A stretch of 64,000 nucleotides of DNA from Paenibacillus sp. LHD-117 (GTDB taxonomy: Bacteria > Bacillota > Bacilli > Paenibacillales > Paenibacillaceae): contig NZ_JAVFVT010000006.1 of assembly GCF_030929555.1 (NCBI RefSeq), forward strand, positions 1-64,000, read 5' to 3'. This document shows, piece by piece, positions 48,633 to 57,266 of this stretch. Within the stretch, counting starts at the first letter, position 1, and each line of letters begins with the position of its first letter. A model generated the notes under the pieces. The model saw only the letters and a list, made by a program, of their open reading frames with translations. It was not told the origin of the DNA and ran no database searches. The position numbers and the translations under genes were made by a program.

Positions 48633-49646
48633 TTACTGACCGCTTCCGAATGCCTCGACGAGACGCAAGACCGACTCGTTCAACGGGGCTTGCAAGCCGT
48701 GCGCCGTGGCTAGCCGCACGATTTCTCCGTTAATGGAACCGATCTCTGTCCTTCTGCCTGCCCGGACGTCCGCAAGCATCGACGAAACGTTCTGGCTTGT
48801 CCGTTGGCAGACGCCAAGCACGCCCTCCCAGCTATCCTGCCACTCGTCCATGCCTGCGGCGCGGAGAATCGCTTCCGTCTCGAGATGCAGCGCCTTCATC
48901 AGCGGATACCCTCTCGGGTGAGAGGGCAGTTCGCCGTTCCGAATATCGAATATCGCCGTTAATGGATTGATGATTGCATTCATGAGCAATTTCTGGAAAA
49001 CACGATTATGGATGTCATTCGACAGCGAAGCGTCAAATCCTGCCCGAATCAGCGATTCCAGCAACATTTTTTGACGATTGCTCGTTTGGTCGGCCATGTC
49101 TGGCACCCGTTCGGGGCTTGCATCCGATCCGGCATCGATCGAATTCTCCGCCCGGCTTCCGATATGTATTAGCCCGTGTCCGGTATGCCGGACGGAACGT
49201 TCGTCCTCGCGTTTGGCTCCGACGGTCGTCACCGCGTTATATAGGTCGAATCCGCCAGCAGCCGCCTCGGCCAGCTTCTCGAGATGCCCGGTTCCGTTCT
49301 GCATGCAAACCAGGGCGGGAGCGCCAGGCGTTAAGCGGATTAAACGGATGATCCGGCCTACGACCTCTTCCGACAAGTCCGTCTGCTTCAGCGCCAAGAT
49401 ATACCATTCGCAAGAACGCACCCCTGCCTTCTCCGCCGTCCGCAGCCGTTCCTCAGATAGCCATTCGCCTGCAGCCTTCACGACCTTCTCCGAACCATGC
49501 TCGGCGAGCAGCCGGATTCCTTTTTTCGTGATGTTCTCGCTTTGATTCTCCGTGCGGGTCCAGACCGTCACATCCGTCCCGGACTCGGCTAGCTTAGCGC
49601 CGATCAATAGGCCGATGGAACCTCCCCCGATTATCCCGATCCGCAA
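48633..49646 (-). CDS. panE: 2-dehydropantoate 2-reductase (ketopantoate reductase, PanE/ApbA family)
   Basis: NADPH-dependent reduction of ketopantoate to pantoate for coenzyme A. 337 residues with Rossmann start MRIGIIGGGSIGLLIGAKLA and the C-terminal helical domain (FQKLLMNAIINPLTAIF). TTG start after GGAGG. Syntenic with ylbQ (panE) of B. subtilis, next to the ylbO-like regulator. ApbA-family enzymes can act on other 2-keto acids, so substrate is inferred. Confidence 0.88.
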   Translation of the reverse strand: MRIGIIGGGSIGLLIGAKLAESGTDVTVWTRTENQSENITKKGIRLLAEHGSEKVVKAAGEWLSEERLRTAEKAGVRSCEWYILALKQTDLSEEVVGRIIRLIRLTPGAPALVCMQNGTGHLEKLAEAAAGGFDLYNAVTTVGAKREDERSVRHTGHGLIHIGSRAENSIDAGSDASPERVPDMADQTSNRQKMLLESLIRAGFDASLSNDIHNRVFQKLLMNAIINPLTAIFDIRNGELPSHPRGYPLMKALHLETEAILRAAGMDEWQDSWEGVLGVCQRTSQNVSSMLADVRAGRRTEIGSINGEIVRLATAHGLQAPLNESVLRLVEAFGSGQ

Positions 49647-49678
49647 GTTCCAGTCCTCCCGTCCTTCCGTTTCCTGCC

Positions 49679-49707
49679 ATTATACAACAGAGAACCCGCC
49701 GTTCCAA
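49679..49707 (-). promoter_or_regulatory. Promoter of panE overlapping the upstream terminator
   Basis: TTGGAA (49707-49702), 17-nt spacer, TATAAT (49684-49679) on the minus strand. The -35 lies in the loop and descending arm of the terminator at 49693-49719. Confidence 0.7.
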
Positions 49708-49719
49708 GAACGGCGGGTT
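49693..49719 (-). terminator. Terminator of the RsfA/GerR-family gene
   Basis: AACCCGCCGTTC / GAACGGCGGGTT with a 3-nt loop, followed by TTCTCTGTT on the minus strand. Lies 25 nt after the stop codon. Confidence 0.75.
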
Positions 49720-49744
49720 TCCGATGATCGTTTGCCTTTATGAC

Positions 49745-50407
49745 CTATTCAATACGTTCCAAATTCCCGTTCGCGTCCATCTTGAAACGCGGTTTCGCTT
49801 CTTCTTCGCCCGAGAGGACGGTAAGCCTTCGCGCGCGGTCCATGATCTGGATGAGCGTCTTGTAATCGTCGTTTACGGTCCTGTAATCCGTCTGAGCGCT
49901 GTTTACTTCCTTCGTCAATCTCTCATTCTCGCTCCGGAGCCGGAACAGCTCTTCTTCCTTGTCTTTCATTTCCTTCTCGAATAACTTGATCTGACGGGAA
50001 AGATCCTGGTAAGTCGTCTTCCAGCTGCGCAGGAAGCGGATCACCGCGTCAACCGACAGTCCCTCGTCGAGCGCGCCGATATCGCCTTTGAAGATGCGAT
50101 CCTCCGTCTCGAATACGGCAAGCGAAGATACCTGGGAGGTAGCCGTTGCGGCTGCCGTAACCGTCTGTTTTTTCAAATAGTTGCGTTTTTGTCTTTGCTG
50201 TTTCGAGATCTGAATTGCATCCTCGTAACGTTTGCGGACACAGCTATTCCAGCGGAAGCCGCAAGCCGCGGATGTACGGCCTATTTTTTCCCCTACTTCT
50301 TCGAATGCCGCAAGCTGAGTGCTTCCTTCTCGAATATGGCGCAGCGTTACTTCGGCGAGAATAAGATCATCGTCCGGACTCCACGCATCTTGTCTAACTG
50401 CTGTCAT
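49745..50407 (-). CDS. RsfA/GerR-family sporulation transcription factor
   Basis: 220 residues. N-terminal Myb/SANT-like DNA-binding domain (about 1-65: AWSPDDDLILAEVTLRHIREG ... EEVGEKIGRTSAACGFRWN in parts) and a C-terminal coiled coil (about 130-185, QIKLFEKEMKDKEEELFRL). RsfA and its paralogue GerR (YlbO) tune compartment-specific sporulation genes. The position next to panE is that of ylbO in B. subtilis, so a GerR-like role is the better guess. Confidence 0.85.
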   Translation of the reverse strand: MTAVRQDAWSPDDDLILAEVTLRHIREGSTQLAAFEEVGEKIGRTSAACGFRWNSCVRKRYEDAIQISKQQRQKRNYLKKQTVTAAATATSQVSSLAVFETEDRIFKGDIGALDEGLSVDAVIRFLRSWKTTYQDLSRQIKLFEKEMKDKEEELFRLRSENERLTKEVNSAQTDYRTVNDDYKTLIQIMDRARRLTVLSGEEEAKPRFKMDANGNLERIE

Positions 50408-50622
50408 GCAATCAAAACCTCCTAACGTAAAGGCGCTTACTTATCTCTATGCCCTTGGTAGAGTTCATAGAATCTATTGGATACTAATTTGTATATCCAA
50501 ATTTTGACGACCTCATACATGATTTCGGCGAAGGTTGAGCAAACTGTCAACAGAAGGCATGATTCCGCCCGTATTCCATCTTGGAATGTCACAAAAGTTT
50601 GCGAATTCGTCACGCTTTCAGG

Positions 50623-50651
50623 TTTACACTCCAGAAGGCAAACGTTATAAT
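50623..50651 (+). promoter_or_regulatory. Promoter of the DUF2626 gene
   Basis: TTTACA (50623-50628), 17-nt spacer, TATAAT (50646-50651), about 40 nt before the start codon. Confidence 0.8.
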
Positions 50652-50692
50652 GAAGTTTAGAAAAAATGGGCCACGTGGAAGGGGGATGTATC

Positions 50693-50929
50693 ATGGCACG
50701 CATGTATCGGGTACTTGGCTTCTGGTGCTTAGTTATCGGGCTCATGGCTTTCGCAGGCCATATGACCGAGTTTGCGCTTCTGTTCTTCGCGCAAGCCGTC
50801 GCGTTCGTATTTCTAGGTTACTTGAATTTCTCCGAACGCACTTACATAATGATGTTCTGGGGATATATGGTGATTTCATTTCTTGGATTCACATATTGGT
50901 CCGTCTTCAAGATGAGCTTGCCGTTCTAA
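50693..50929 (+). CDS. DUF2626 small membrane protein (YqgY-like)
   Basis: 78 residues from the ATG at 50693 (AAGGGGG upstream). Three hydrophobic stretches and the pattern MARMYRVLGFW ... YLNFSERTYI ... GFTYW are those of DUF2626 proteins such as YqgY. Function unknown. Good sigma-A promoter upstream, terminator downstream, so it is monocistronic. Confidence 0.87.
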   Translation: MARMYRVLGFWCLVIGLMAFAGHMTEFALLFFAQAVAFVFLGYLNFSERTYIMMFWGYMVISFLGFTYWSVFKMSLPF

Positions 50930-51043
50930 GCACGCCCAACAAGGTAAAACGGCTGTCGCCGTTCTTTGGCGGCGCGGCGCGTTTTATTCCGAGAATTCTA
51001 AGCTCGTTTTAAGGTGTGCAAAATTATCAATGCTTAGAATTAC

Positions 51044-51096
51044 AAAGAGCTGTCTCGGCGCAGATTATCGTCTGCCGCCGGACAGCTCTTTTTTAA
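51044..51096. terminator. Bidirectional terminator between convergent DUF2626 and MidA genes
   Basis: AAAGAGCTGTC ... GACAGCTCTTTTTT with an inner imperfect stem. The T-run on the plus strand also forms the TAA stop of the convergent methyltransferase gene (51095-51093). A GC-rich hairpin near 50945-50985 followed by TTTTATT may add to termination after DUF2626. Confidence 0.8.
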
Positions 51097-52271
51097 TCAG
51101 GTGACTCCTCCGCATCCTTCTCCAGGATCATCACTTTAAACGATTCGCTCATGCCGTCGCTGATCATCAATTGCCGTATGGCCCGATTTCGTCTCGCGAT
51201 AGGTGAGAAGGGATCAGCGCCGCCATGATCGCGCAGCAGCTCGAGCGCGCCATGATCGACAAGGAACTGCTTCTGAGTTCCAAAATAAACGACCCGAAAT
51301 CCTGCCTCAACGACGGCATGGCGTATAGCCGTGAAGTTGACGTGCGCGGTAATATCCTGTTCGCCAGGCCGAACAAATGGCGAATCGTTCGCTTGATGAT
51401 GACGATAGGTCATCAGCGTGCCTGCCATACGGTGAGAAGCCGACAATTCTTCGCCATCATGCCCGTAATCGATAAGCAAAACCCGCCCCCTGCGCATCGA
51501 TTCTCCGATTCGCTTGATCCAATCGTTCGCCGCCAAGTTAATTTCCGTGATCTGACCCTCTTCCAACTTTTGAGCACCGTGATCCATCGCCGTTCTGATG
51601 CGGGGATCCGCAATCGGCATGTGCACGTACCGGAACCCTTCATGCGGCGAACCGGCGACCCCAAGCTCCAGCAGCTCTCCTCCGCGATTCGTAACCCGGT
51701 GTACGGGAAACGCATCGAGCAGCTCGTTGGCAATGAGCATGAGCGGCCCGCCGAGCCATTCTGAGGAGCGGCTCCATGCCTCGCTTGAAGTGAATATGAT
51801 CGGCAAAGGCACGGCGCTCAGTTTGGCAAAGGTCTCGGGGATAACGCCGCGATGTCCGGTATGATCTTCGATAAGCAGCTGCCGGTATCGGCGCTCTCCA
51901 ATAACGGCTTGCTCCTCGATGACGGCGCCCAGCTGGGCGGATAATCGTCCCGTTCCGGCCCCCCATTCCGCGAGCAGAAGCGGCTCATCGAGGATACCCA
52001 GCTTCTCATGGCAGCTTGCGGCAGCATATGCAATTGCGCGCGCCATAATATCGCCGATTCCGGAGCTTGTATAGAAGTCGCCTGCCTTCCCTACTCTCGC
52101 TTCACCGGCGCGGTAATAGCCCCCGGCTGGATCGTAGAGACAGATCGCCATGTAGTCGGCAAACGTAATGCAAGGAACATCTCCTTCTCCGGAAAGTTCC
52201 TTCCCGATCAATGACGAAACGGCTATTAGCCGCGTCACTGCATCAGAAGCGGGACCAATATTGGTGCGCAT
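51093..52271 (-). CDS. MidA/NDUFAF7-family SAM-dependent methyltransferase
   Basis: 392 residues of the DUF185/COG1565 family. The family pattern YDPAGGYYRAG ... GKAGDFYTSSGIG lies at about 50-75 and the SAM-binding LLAEWGAGTGRLSAQL at about 100-115. Mitochondrial members methylate an arginine of complex I; bacterial substrates are not established. ATG start with AAAAGGAT upstream. Divergent from the coiled-coil gene at 52348. Confidence 0.85.
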   Translation of the reverse strand: MRTNIGPASDAVTRLIAVSSLIGKELSGEGDVPCITFADYMAICLYDPAGGYYRAGEARVGKAGDFYTSSGIGDIMARAIAYAAASCHEKLGILDEPLLLAEWGAGTGRLSAQLGAVIEEQAVIGERRYRQLLIEDHTGHRGVIPETFAKLSAVPLPIIFTSSEAWSRSSEWLGGPLMLIANELLDAFPVHRVTNRGGELLELGVAGSPHEGFRYVHMPIADPRIRTAMDHGAQKLEEGQITEINLAANDWIKRIGESMRRGRVLLIDYGHDGEELSASHRMAGTLMTYRHHQANDSPFVRPGEQDITAHVNFTAIRHAVVEAGFRVVYFGTQKQFLVDHGALELLRDHGGADPFSPIARRNRAIRQLMISDGMSESFKVMILEKDAEESPD

Positions 52272-52300
52272 CGATGATTCATCCTTTTCTAATTCTGAGA

Positions 52301-52306
52301 TATAAT
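52301..52306 (+). promoter_or_regulatory. Probable -10 element of the coiled-coil protein gene
   Basis: A perfect TATAAT about 40 nt before the start codon; the corresponding -35 (TTCATC or nearby) is poor, so an activator or another sigma factor may be involved. Confidence 0.4.
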
Positions 52307-52347
52307 AGAATCGGCTGCCGCATAAACTAGTTGCGTAAGGAGGGAGG

Positions 52348-53457
52348 ATGACGTTGGCCGCTATCAGTTATCGACAACGGGTCGCCTGCATGCTCGCGGC
52401 AATGTTCGTCGGCACCATGCTCGCCCTTCAGCTCCCGGTTCTGGCCGAGCAGCATGCGACGGCGCCTCCGGACGATATACACGAATTGCTGGAGAAAAGC
52501 CTGTCCGTCGTTGAGATCGACAAAGAGATTACTCGCATTCAGGAGAAAAAACAGGAGCTGCTGGCAACGATGTCGGGCGCGGAGGCTGAGCTTCACGAAC
52601 AAGAGCTTCACATCGCGGACAAGCGCGAACAAGCCGGCGAGGTGCTGCGAGCCTATTATATGGGAGAACGGGATTCCTTATATTCCGCTTTGCTGACGAT
52701 GAAGTCCTGGACGAACTTTTTCCGGGTGCTCGATTATATCGACATTATCGTCTCGCAGGACAAATCTACGCTTAGCGGTTATATCGATCAATACCGCGGC
52801 ATGCAGGACAATTACAAGGAGCTTGAAAGCAAGCAAGCAGAGCTTGCCGAGATGGAACGTAAGCTTATCGAGCAGCGGGAACGTGTGCTCGCCCTGGAGC
52901 AAAGCGTTGACGGTGAACTAAGCGGTCGATCCGACAGCGAGCGAATCCGGCTGATGATTCAAGAGCTGACCAGCTTCTGGGAAACCGCAGGGCTGTCCGA
53001 GGTGCGCGAATATTTTAAGGCATTGTCGGCTGCGATGGGAAAGCTTCCCGCGTGGGTGCAGGACAACAAAGAGATGCTCGAGGTAAAAGGTTTTAATTAC
53101 ACCATCCGCGTGCCCGAAGCGAAGCTGAACGAATTTCTCCGGGAGCAGGACGAACGGTTCAACAACTTCGCCTTCGCGTTCGAAGACGATTCGATTACGG
53201 CGCACGGCAAGCGGGATAATATGGAGATTAGCGTGAAAGGCCATTATAGCATCCAAGACGAACCGACAAACGGAATCATTTTCCACGTGGACGAACTTTT
53301 GTTTAACGGATTTGCTCTGCCAGACACGACGCGAGACTCGCTGGAAGAAGAATTCGACTTAGGTTTTTATCCGGAACTGATTTTATCCTTCCTGAAAGCG
53401 AATGCCGTGGAAGTGAAGGACGACGAGCTTGTCATCAAACTTAGCGTATCGTTCTAG
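52348..53457 (+). CDS. Secreted coiled-coil protein, CwlO/PcsB-like N-terminal region without a hydrolase domain
   Basis: 369 residues. Signal peptide (about 1-34, ending LPVLAEQ), then a long coiled coil (about 45-215) interrupted by a short segment (YYMGERDSLYSALLTMKSW) like that in the FtsEX-regulated coiled coils of CwlO, PcsB and EnvC. The C-terminal 155 residues (about 215-369) contain alternating beta pattern (FAFEDDSITAHGKRD, MEISVKGHYSI) but no NlpC/P60, M23 or CHAP catalytic motif. AAGGAGGGAGG precedes the ATG. I do not recognise a named family; an envelope role is inferred. Confidence 0.75.
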   Translation: MTLAAISYRQRVACMLAAMFVGTMLALQLPVLAEQHATAPPDDIHELLEKSLSVVEIDKEITRIQEKKQELLATMSGAEAELHEQELHIADKREQAGEVLRAYYMGERDSLYSALLTMKSWTNFFRVLDYIDIIVSQDKSTLSGYIDQYRGMQDNYKELESKQAELAEMERKLIEQRERVLALEQSVDGELSGRSDSERIRLMIQELTSFWETAGLSEVREYFKALSAAMGKLPAWVQDNKEMLEVKGFNYTIRVPEAKLNEFLREQDERFNNFAFAFEDDSITAHGKRDNMEISVKGHYSIQDEPTNGIIFHVDELLFNGFALPDTTRDSLEEEFDLGFYPELILSFLKANAVEVKDDELVIKLSVSF

Positions 53458-53486
53458 CGAATACCGCCAAGACCGTCGATAGCCGG

Positions 53487-54797
53487 CTACTTTTGATCCT
53501 CGCCGGGAAGAGTCGAGAGAAAGTCCGTGATTCGCAGCGCCCCTTCGCCGGAATAGAGATGCCAGTCCGACTCCCTTTGCTGCCACTTAAGCGGCCATTC
53601 GGGGTCGGCGAGCGCCGTCTCGCCTTCCGGCTGCTTCGCGTTCAGCGCCTCGTACCACCAGACGGGGGGCATCTTGCCGCTCTTGAATACAAGCTGCGCC
53701 TGTTCGCCGTACAACGAAGCGCGAACGGGCAGATCGCCGCTAGCCTCGTACGTCGAATAATTGTTTGCCGCCCCGGTCATTTCCTGGATCCATATCATCG
53801 CTTCATCCTCGAACTTGCTGCCTGCCGCAATGACATAACTGCTTCCGTTCAGCCACGGGTACGCGATTCCCTCCGCATCGATCGTCAGCTTGTCCTGCAC
53901 CAGCTTGCTTAGTTTGTTGTAAATGCTCCAGGTCATGACCGCGCTCAGCAGCTTATCTTCGAGCACCAGCTCGTTTAGCCGGAACGACTGGGCTAACGGA
54001 ATTTGCGCAACTAAACCTTCATGGGCATCTAACCGAATCAGATTCGTTTTGTCGATGTCGTCAAGCCCTTCCATTCGAATGAAGGGTTGTTTCCCTTGAT
54101 GGAACTTCGCCTCCCAGACGAGGAGCTGGTGCAGATCCCCTGGACTGAAGTTTGCGATGAAAGCCCTATCTCCATCCGGACGCTCGGAGAAAGCCTTTGC
54201 CGAGTCTTCAAGCACCGACATATCCGAGATCGGCGATTGTTGTCCTAACTGCCGGAGCATATCCTTGTTCCAGAACAACAAGTAAGGATCAATGTCGGAG
54301 GGCACGCCCCACAAGTAGCCGTTCCATCGCAGAGGCTCCAGCAAGCCGGATAACTGATCCGCCAAAACATCGCCGGCCATTAACGAATCGAGCGACTTCA
54401 GATGGCCTTTTACGGCCATAGGCAGCACCTTGTCATTATCCAGCAGCATAATATCCGGAGCCCTGCCTTGCTCGCTCTGGTCCAGCCAATCGTCATAACC
54501 GTTCCGTTCCGGAAAAACATTGTTCAATTGGACGCGGATGCGCGGATATTTGCTCATGAACGTATCGTTCAGCTTGGACAGCCTGGCAAAGCCGGACGCT
54601 TCCAAGGAAACGGTTACAAAAATTTCGGTCGGCTTCGAATCGAAGGCCTCGGCATCGACAGGCAGGACTGGCGAAAAGCTGCCGCCTTGATCCGAGCTCG
54701 TCCAATTCCAATTCAGCGTGCGGGAAAAATGGAACAGCAAAAATGCGGTTAATATCAGCGCGCTGATCAGCAGCGGGGCAAATCTGCGAAAAGTCAC
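53487..54797 (-). CDS. Membrane-anchored extracellular solute-binding protein (family 1 type)
   Basis: 436 residues from the GTG at 54797 (AAAGGA 8 nt upstream); the frame stays open 45 codons further upstream over the promoter area. One N-terminal transmembrane segment (about 8-24, LLISALILTAFLLFHF) without a lipobox cysteine, followed by a periplasmic-binding fold (EIFVTVSLEASGFARL ... YPRIRVQLNNVF ... APDIMLLDNDK). This resembles sugar-binding proteins of ABC importers, but no permease or ATPase is adjacent. Convergent with the coiled-coil gene. Confidence 0.75.
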   Translation of the reverse strand: MTFRRFAPLLISALILTAFLLFHFSRTLNWNWTSSDQGGSFSPVLPVDAEAFDSKPTEIFVTVSLEASGFARLSKLNDTFMSKYPRIRVQLNNVFPERNGYDDWLDQSEQGRAPDIMLLDNDKVLPMAVKGHLKSLDSLMAGDVLADQLSGLLEPLRWNGYLWGVPSDIDPYLLFWNKDMLRQLGQQSPISDMSVLEDSAKAFSERPDGDRAFIANFSPGDLHQLLVWEAKFHQGKQPFIRMEGLDDIDKTNLIRLDAHEGLVAQIPLAQSFRLNELVLEDKLLSAVMTWSIYNKLSKLVQDKLTIDAEGIAYPWLNGSSYVIAAGSKFEDEAMIWIQEMTGAANNYSTYEASGDLPVRASLYGEQAQLVFKSGKMPPVWWYEALNAKQPEGETALADPEWPLKWQQRESDWHLYSGEGALRITDFLSTLPGEDQK

Positions 54798-54886
54798 AGT
54801 ATTCGTCCTTTCCGGCTTCCCTTCATTATGCGTATAGGATACCAGCATTTCCCGAGTTTGTCCAAGCAATCCGTTACGGCATAACC

Positions 54887-54943
54887 AAAAGAAAAAGCCA
54901 AGCTTGCGCGGAGGAAATGAATCCTCCCGCACTTCGCTTGGCC
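54887..54943 (-). terminator. Terminator of phoH
   Basis: GGCCAAGCG ... CGCAAGCTTGGC with an inner GGAGGA/TCCTCC stem, followed on the minus strand by TTTTTCTTTT; 20 nt after the phoH stop. Confidence 0.82.
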
Positions 54944-54964
54944 TATACCGGCTCCGGAACGGAA

Positions 54965-56302
54965 TTATAGCAAATCCGCGGCATGTTGGGCGAGCTTGGA
55001 GCGTTCGCCTTTCTCAAGTGTCATGTGGCCGCTGATGCCTTCGTATTTAAACTTCTCGACGATATGGGTAAGTCCGTTGCTTAACGAATCGAGGTACGGA
55101 TGATCGATTTGTCCCGGATCGCCCATGAGGACGATTTTGCTGCCTTCTCCTACCCTGGACACGATCGTTTTCACCTCGTGTTTGGTTAAGTTCTGCGCCT
55201 CGTCGATAATGATGAATTGGCCCGGTATGGATCTGCCGCGAATGTAAGTCAACGCTTCCACTTGTATGCTGCCCATTCCCATCAAGATTTTGTCGATGTC
55301 CCCGGCTTTCTTGGTATCGAACAAATATTCGAGGTTATCGTAAATCGGCTGCATCCACGGTCGCAGCTTCTCCTCCTTCTCGCCCGGCAAATAACCGATG
55401 TCCTTGCCCATCGGAACGACGGGCCTAGCGATCAGAAGCTTCTTATATTTATGCTCATCCTCTACCTTCAGCAGTCCTGCCGCAAGCGCGAGTAGCGTCT
55501 TGCCCGTCCCCGCCTTGCCCGATAAAGTAACGAGCGGAATGTCGTCGTTAAGCAGAAGCTCGAGCGCCATGCGCTGCTGCGCGTTGCGAGCCGTTATGCC
55601 CCATACGGGATCGTTGCTGAGATATAGGGGCTCTAATCTTACGCCGTCGGAACTTACCTTGAGCAGCGCCGACTTGGAAGTACCCATCTCATCCCTCAGA
55701 ATGACGAATTCGTTCGGATTCAGCTTCGCCTTCAATTGCAGATGGCCCACGCTTAAGAATCGGTACGTATAAAACTCGTCGATCACCGAAGGGTGCACGT
55801 ACAGCGTCAAATAGCCGGTGTAGAGATCGGAATCGACGACGTTCCGGTCGGACAGGTAATCCTGCGCCTGAAGCCCAAGCACGTCGGCTTTGATCCGGAC
55901 CAGCACGTCCTTGCTGACGAGCACGACGCTTCGTTTGTCCTCATCGTTCTCTTTTTCTTGCTCCATATGATAATTGAGCGCAACGGCCAGTATCCGGTTG
56001 TCGTTCGACATCTCCCCGAACATCTCCTGAACGCGCAAGAAGCTTCTATGATTAAGCTCCACCTTCAAGAGCCCGCCGCCCGGCAAAATAATGCCTTCGT
56101 GAAGATGCCCTTCCTCCCGCATTTGGTCGAGCAATCTAGATACCGAACGGGCATTGCGGCCCAGCTCGTCAGCCAGCCTTTTTTTGGAATCGATTTCCTC
56201 CAGCACGATCGCGGGAATGATCACCTCGTTATCGTGAAACGAGAAGAGCGACTGCGGATCATGCAGCAATACGTTGGTATCGAGCACGAATATTTTTTTC
56301 AT
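54965..56302 (-). CDS. phoH: PhoH-family ATPase with PIN domain (YlaK-like)
   Basis: 445 residues. N-terminal PIN-type RNase domain (KKIFVLDTNVLLHDP; acidic residues Asp 8, Glu 35, Asp 148 region) and C-terminal PhoH P-loop ATPase with Walker A GKAGTGKT (262-269) and Walker B IIIDEAQNL. PhoH2 proteins with this layout act as ATP-dependent RNA helicase/RNase in mycobacteria; whether this one does is inferred. Syntenic with ylaK. Confidence 0.92.
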   Translation of the reverse strand: MKKIFVLDTNVLLHDPQSLFSFHDNEVIIPAIVLEEIDSKKRLADELGRNARSVSRLLDQMREEGHLHEGIILPGGGLLKVELNHRSFLRVQEMFGEMSNDNRILAVALNYHMEQEKENDEDKRSVVLVSKDVLVRIKADVLGLQAQDYLSDRNVVDSDLYTGYLTLYVHPSVIDEFYTYRFLSVGHLQLKAKLNPNEFVILRDEMGTSKSALLKVSSDGVRLEPLYLSNDPVWGITARNAQQRMALELLLNDDIPLVTLSGKAGTGKTLLALAAGLLKVEDEHKYKKLLIARPVVPMGKDIGYLPGEKEEKLRPWMQPIYDNLEYLFDTKKAGDIDKILMGMGSIQVEALTYIRGRSIPGQFIIIDEAQNLTKHEVKTIVSRVGEGSKIVLMGDPGQIDHPYLDSLSNGLTHIVEKFKYEGISGHMTLEKGERSKLAQHAADLL

Positions 56303-56415
56303 GAGAACCCTCCCGGCGTCGGATATACATTTGCATACATAGCCTCAATTGGCAACGGACAAACTACAGTACGAGCGAATCCCACGCAGGTACACACAAG
56401 AATGAGGTGGCTAAC

Positions 56416-56973
56416 ATGTACAAATGGATAACAGCGGCGTTAGTTATGGCTATCGTCGTTTCAGGCTGCGGCACCGGCATGCGGACTGAATCATCACCCT
56501 CTCCTTATAATAATGGGTCCGTTAGGGCCCAACAGAATAACGCCGGCAAAAAGTTGATCGAGGACCCGGTCGAGGTCGAAGCCCATCTGGAGGAGTTGGC
56601 CAAAGGCGTCGAAGGCGTAAATAATGCGCATTGCGTCGTCATCGGGAATACGGCTATCGTCGGCATTGATGTAGAGGGCAATCTCGAGCGATCGCGCGTA
56701 GGGACTATAAAGTATTCGGTGGCCGAAGCATTCCGCAAAGATCCTTACGGCGTGGACGCGTTCGTCACGGCAGACCTGGACATCGCCAGCAGGCTGGCCG
56801 AGATCGGCAGCGATATTCGCGACGGCCGTCCGGTTGCGGGTTTCGCCGAGGAGCTGGCCGATATCATGGGCCGTATTATCCCGCAAATTCCGCGGGACAT
56901 CATGCCTGCCGATCCGGATCCGGAATCGCAGCGGCAGATGGGACGGCCGAATACGATGAACGGCGACCGTTAA
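56416..56973 (+). CDS. YhcN/YlaJ-family sporulation lipoprotein
   Basis: 185 residues from the ATG at 56416 (GAGGTG upstream). Lipobox VVSGC with Cys 18, then the YhcN/YlaJ domain (about 55-150, GVNNAHCVVIGNTAIVGIDVEG in two strands). B. subtilis YlaJ and YhcN are spore membrane lipoproteins that affect germination. Ends in a negatively charged tail. Divergent from phoH. Confidence 0.9.
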   Translation: MYKWITAALVMAIVVSGCGTGMRTESSPSPYNNGSVRAQQNNAGKKLIEDPVEVEAHLEELAKGVEGVNNAHCVVIGNTAIVGIDVEGNLERSRVGTIKYSVAEAFRKDPYGVDAFVTADLDIASRLAEIGSDIRDGRPVAGFAEELADIMGRIIPQIPRDIMPADPDPESQRQMGRPNTMNGDR

Positions 56974-57028
56974 TATCGGCAACTCGCGAAAAGCCGGTGA
57001 AGAAATTGTAAAAGCCTTCAAAAGACGC

Positions 57029-57062
57029 AAAAAGCCTAGTGACGTTATCACTAGGCTTTCTT
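57029..57062. terminator. Bidirectional terminator after the YhcN/YlaJ gene
   Basis: AAGCCTAGTGA-cgtta-TCACTAGGCTT, perfect 11-bp stem, with T-rich tracts on both strands. Its right arm contains the stop codon of the small minus-strand ORF at 57051. Confidence 0.87.
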
Positions 57063-57188
57063 ACATTGGCAGGACGCAGAGCAGCCGTCCTTGTCCATAT
57101 GGATTCTGTTAAGGTTCGCATTCGCAGAGCGGCGCAAGCGCCGAGTCATGACAAGCCGCGGGCATCCCGCTCTTCCTTCTTCGGCCAT
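57051..57188 (-). CDS. Unrecognised 45-codon Cys-containing ORF
   Basis: Starts MAEEGRAGCPRLVM and ends DGCSASCQCKKA; four cysteines, three of them close together near the C-terminus. GAGGAGG lies 9 nt upstream of the ATG at 57188, a strong ribosome-binding site, and the stop is inside a perfect terminator. It sits near the place of ylaI (a small CxxC protein) of B. subtilis, but its sequence does not match YlaI. Could be a novel small metal-binding protein or a decayed gene. Confidence 0.45.
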   Translation of the reverse strand: MAEEGRAGCPRLVMTRRLRRSANANLNRIHMDKDGCSASCQCKKA

Positions 57189-57266
57189 ACGCATAACCTC
57201 CTCGGCGTGTGAATAAGCTGCTGCTTAGCTCCTATTATATGCTATCCTATTATGCGAAGTCTACGC

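Noticed and set aside
50437..50745. Minus-strand open frame of 102 codons between the RsfA-like and DUF2626 genes
   Set aside because: Overlaps the DUF2626 promoter and start on the other strand; no RBS and no recognisable sequence.
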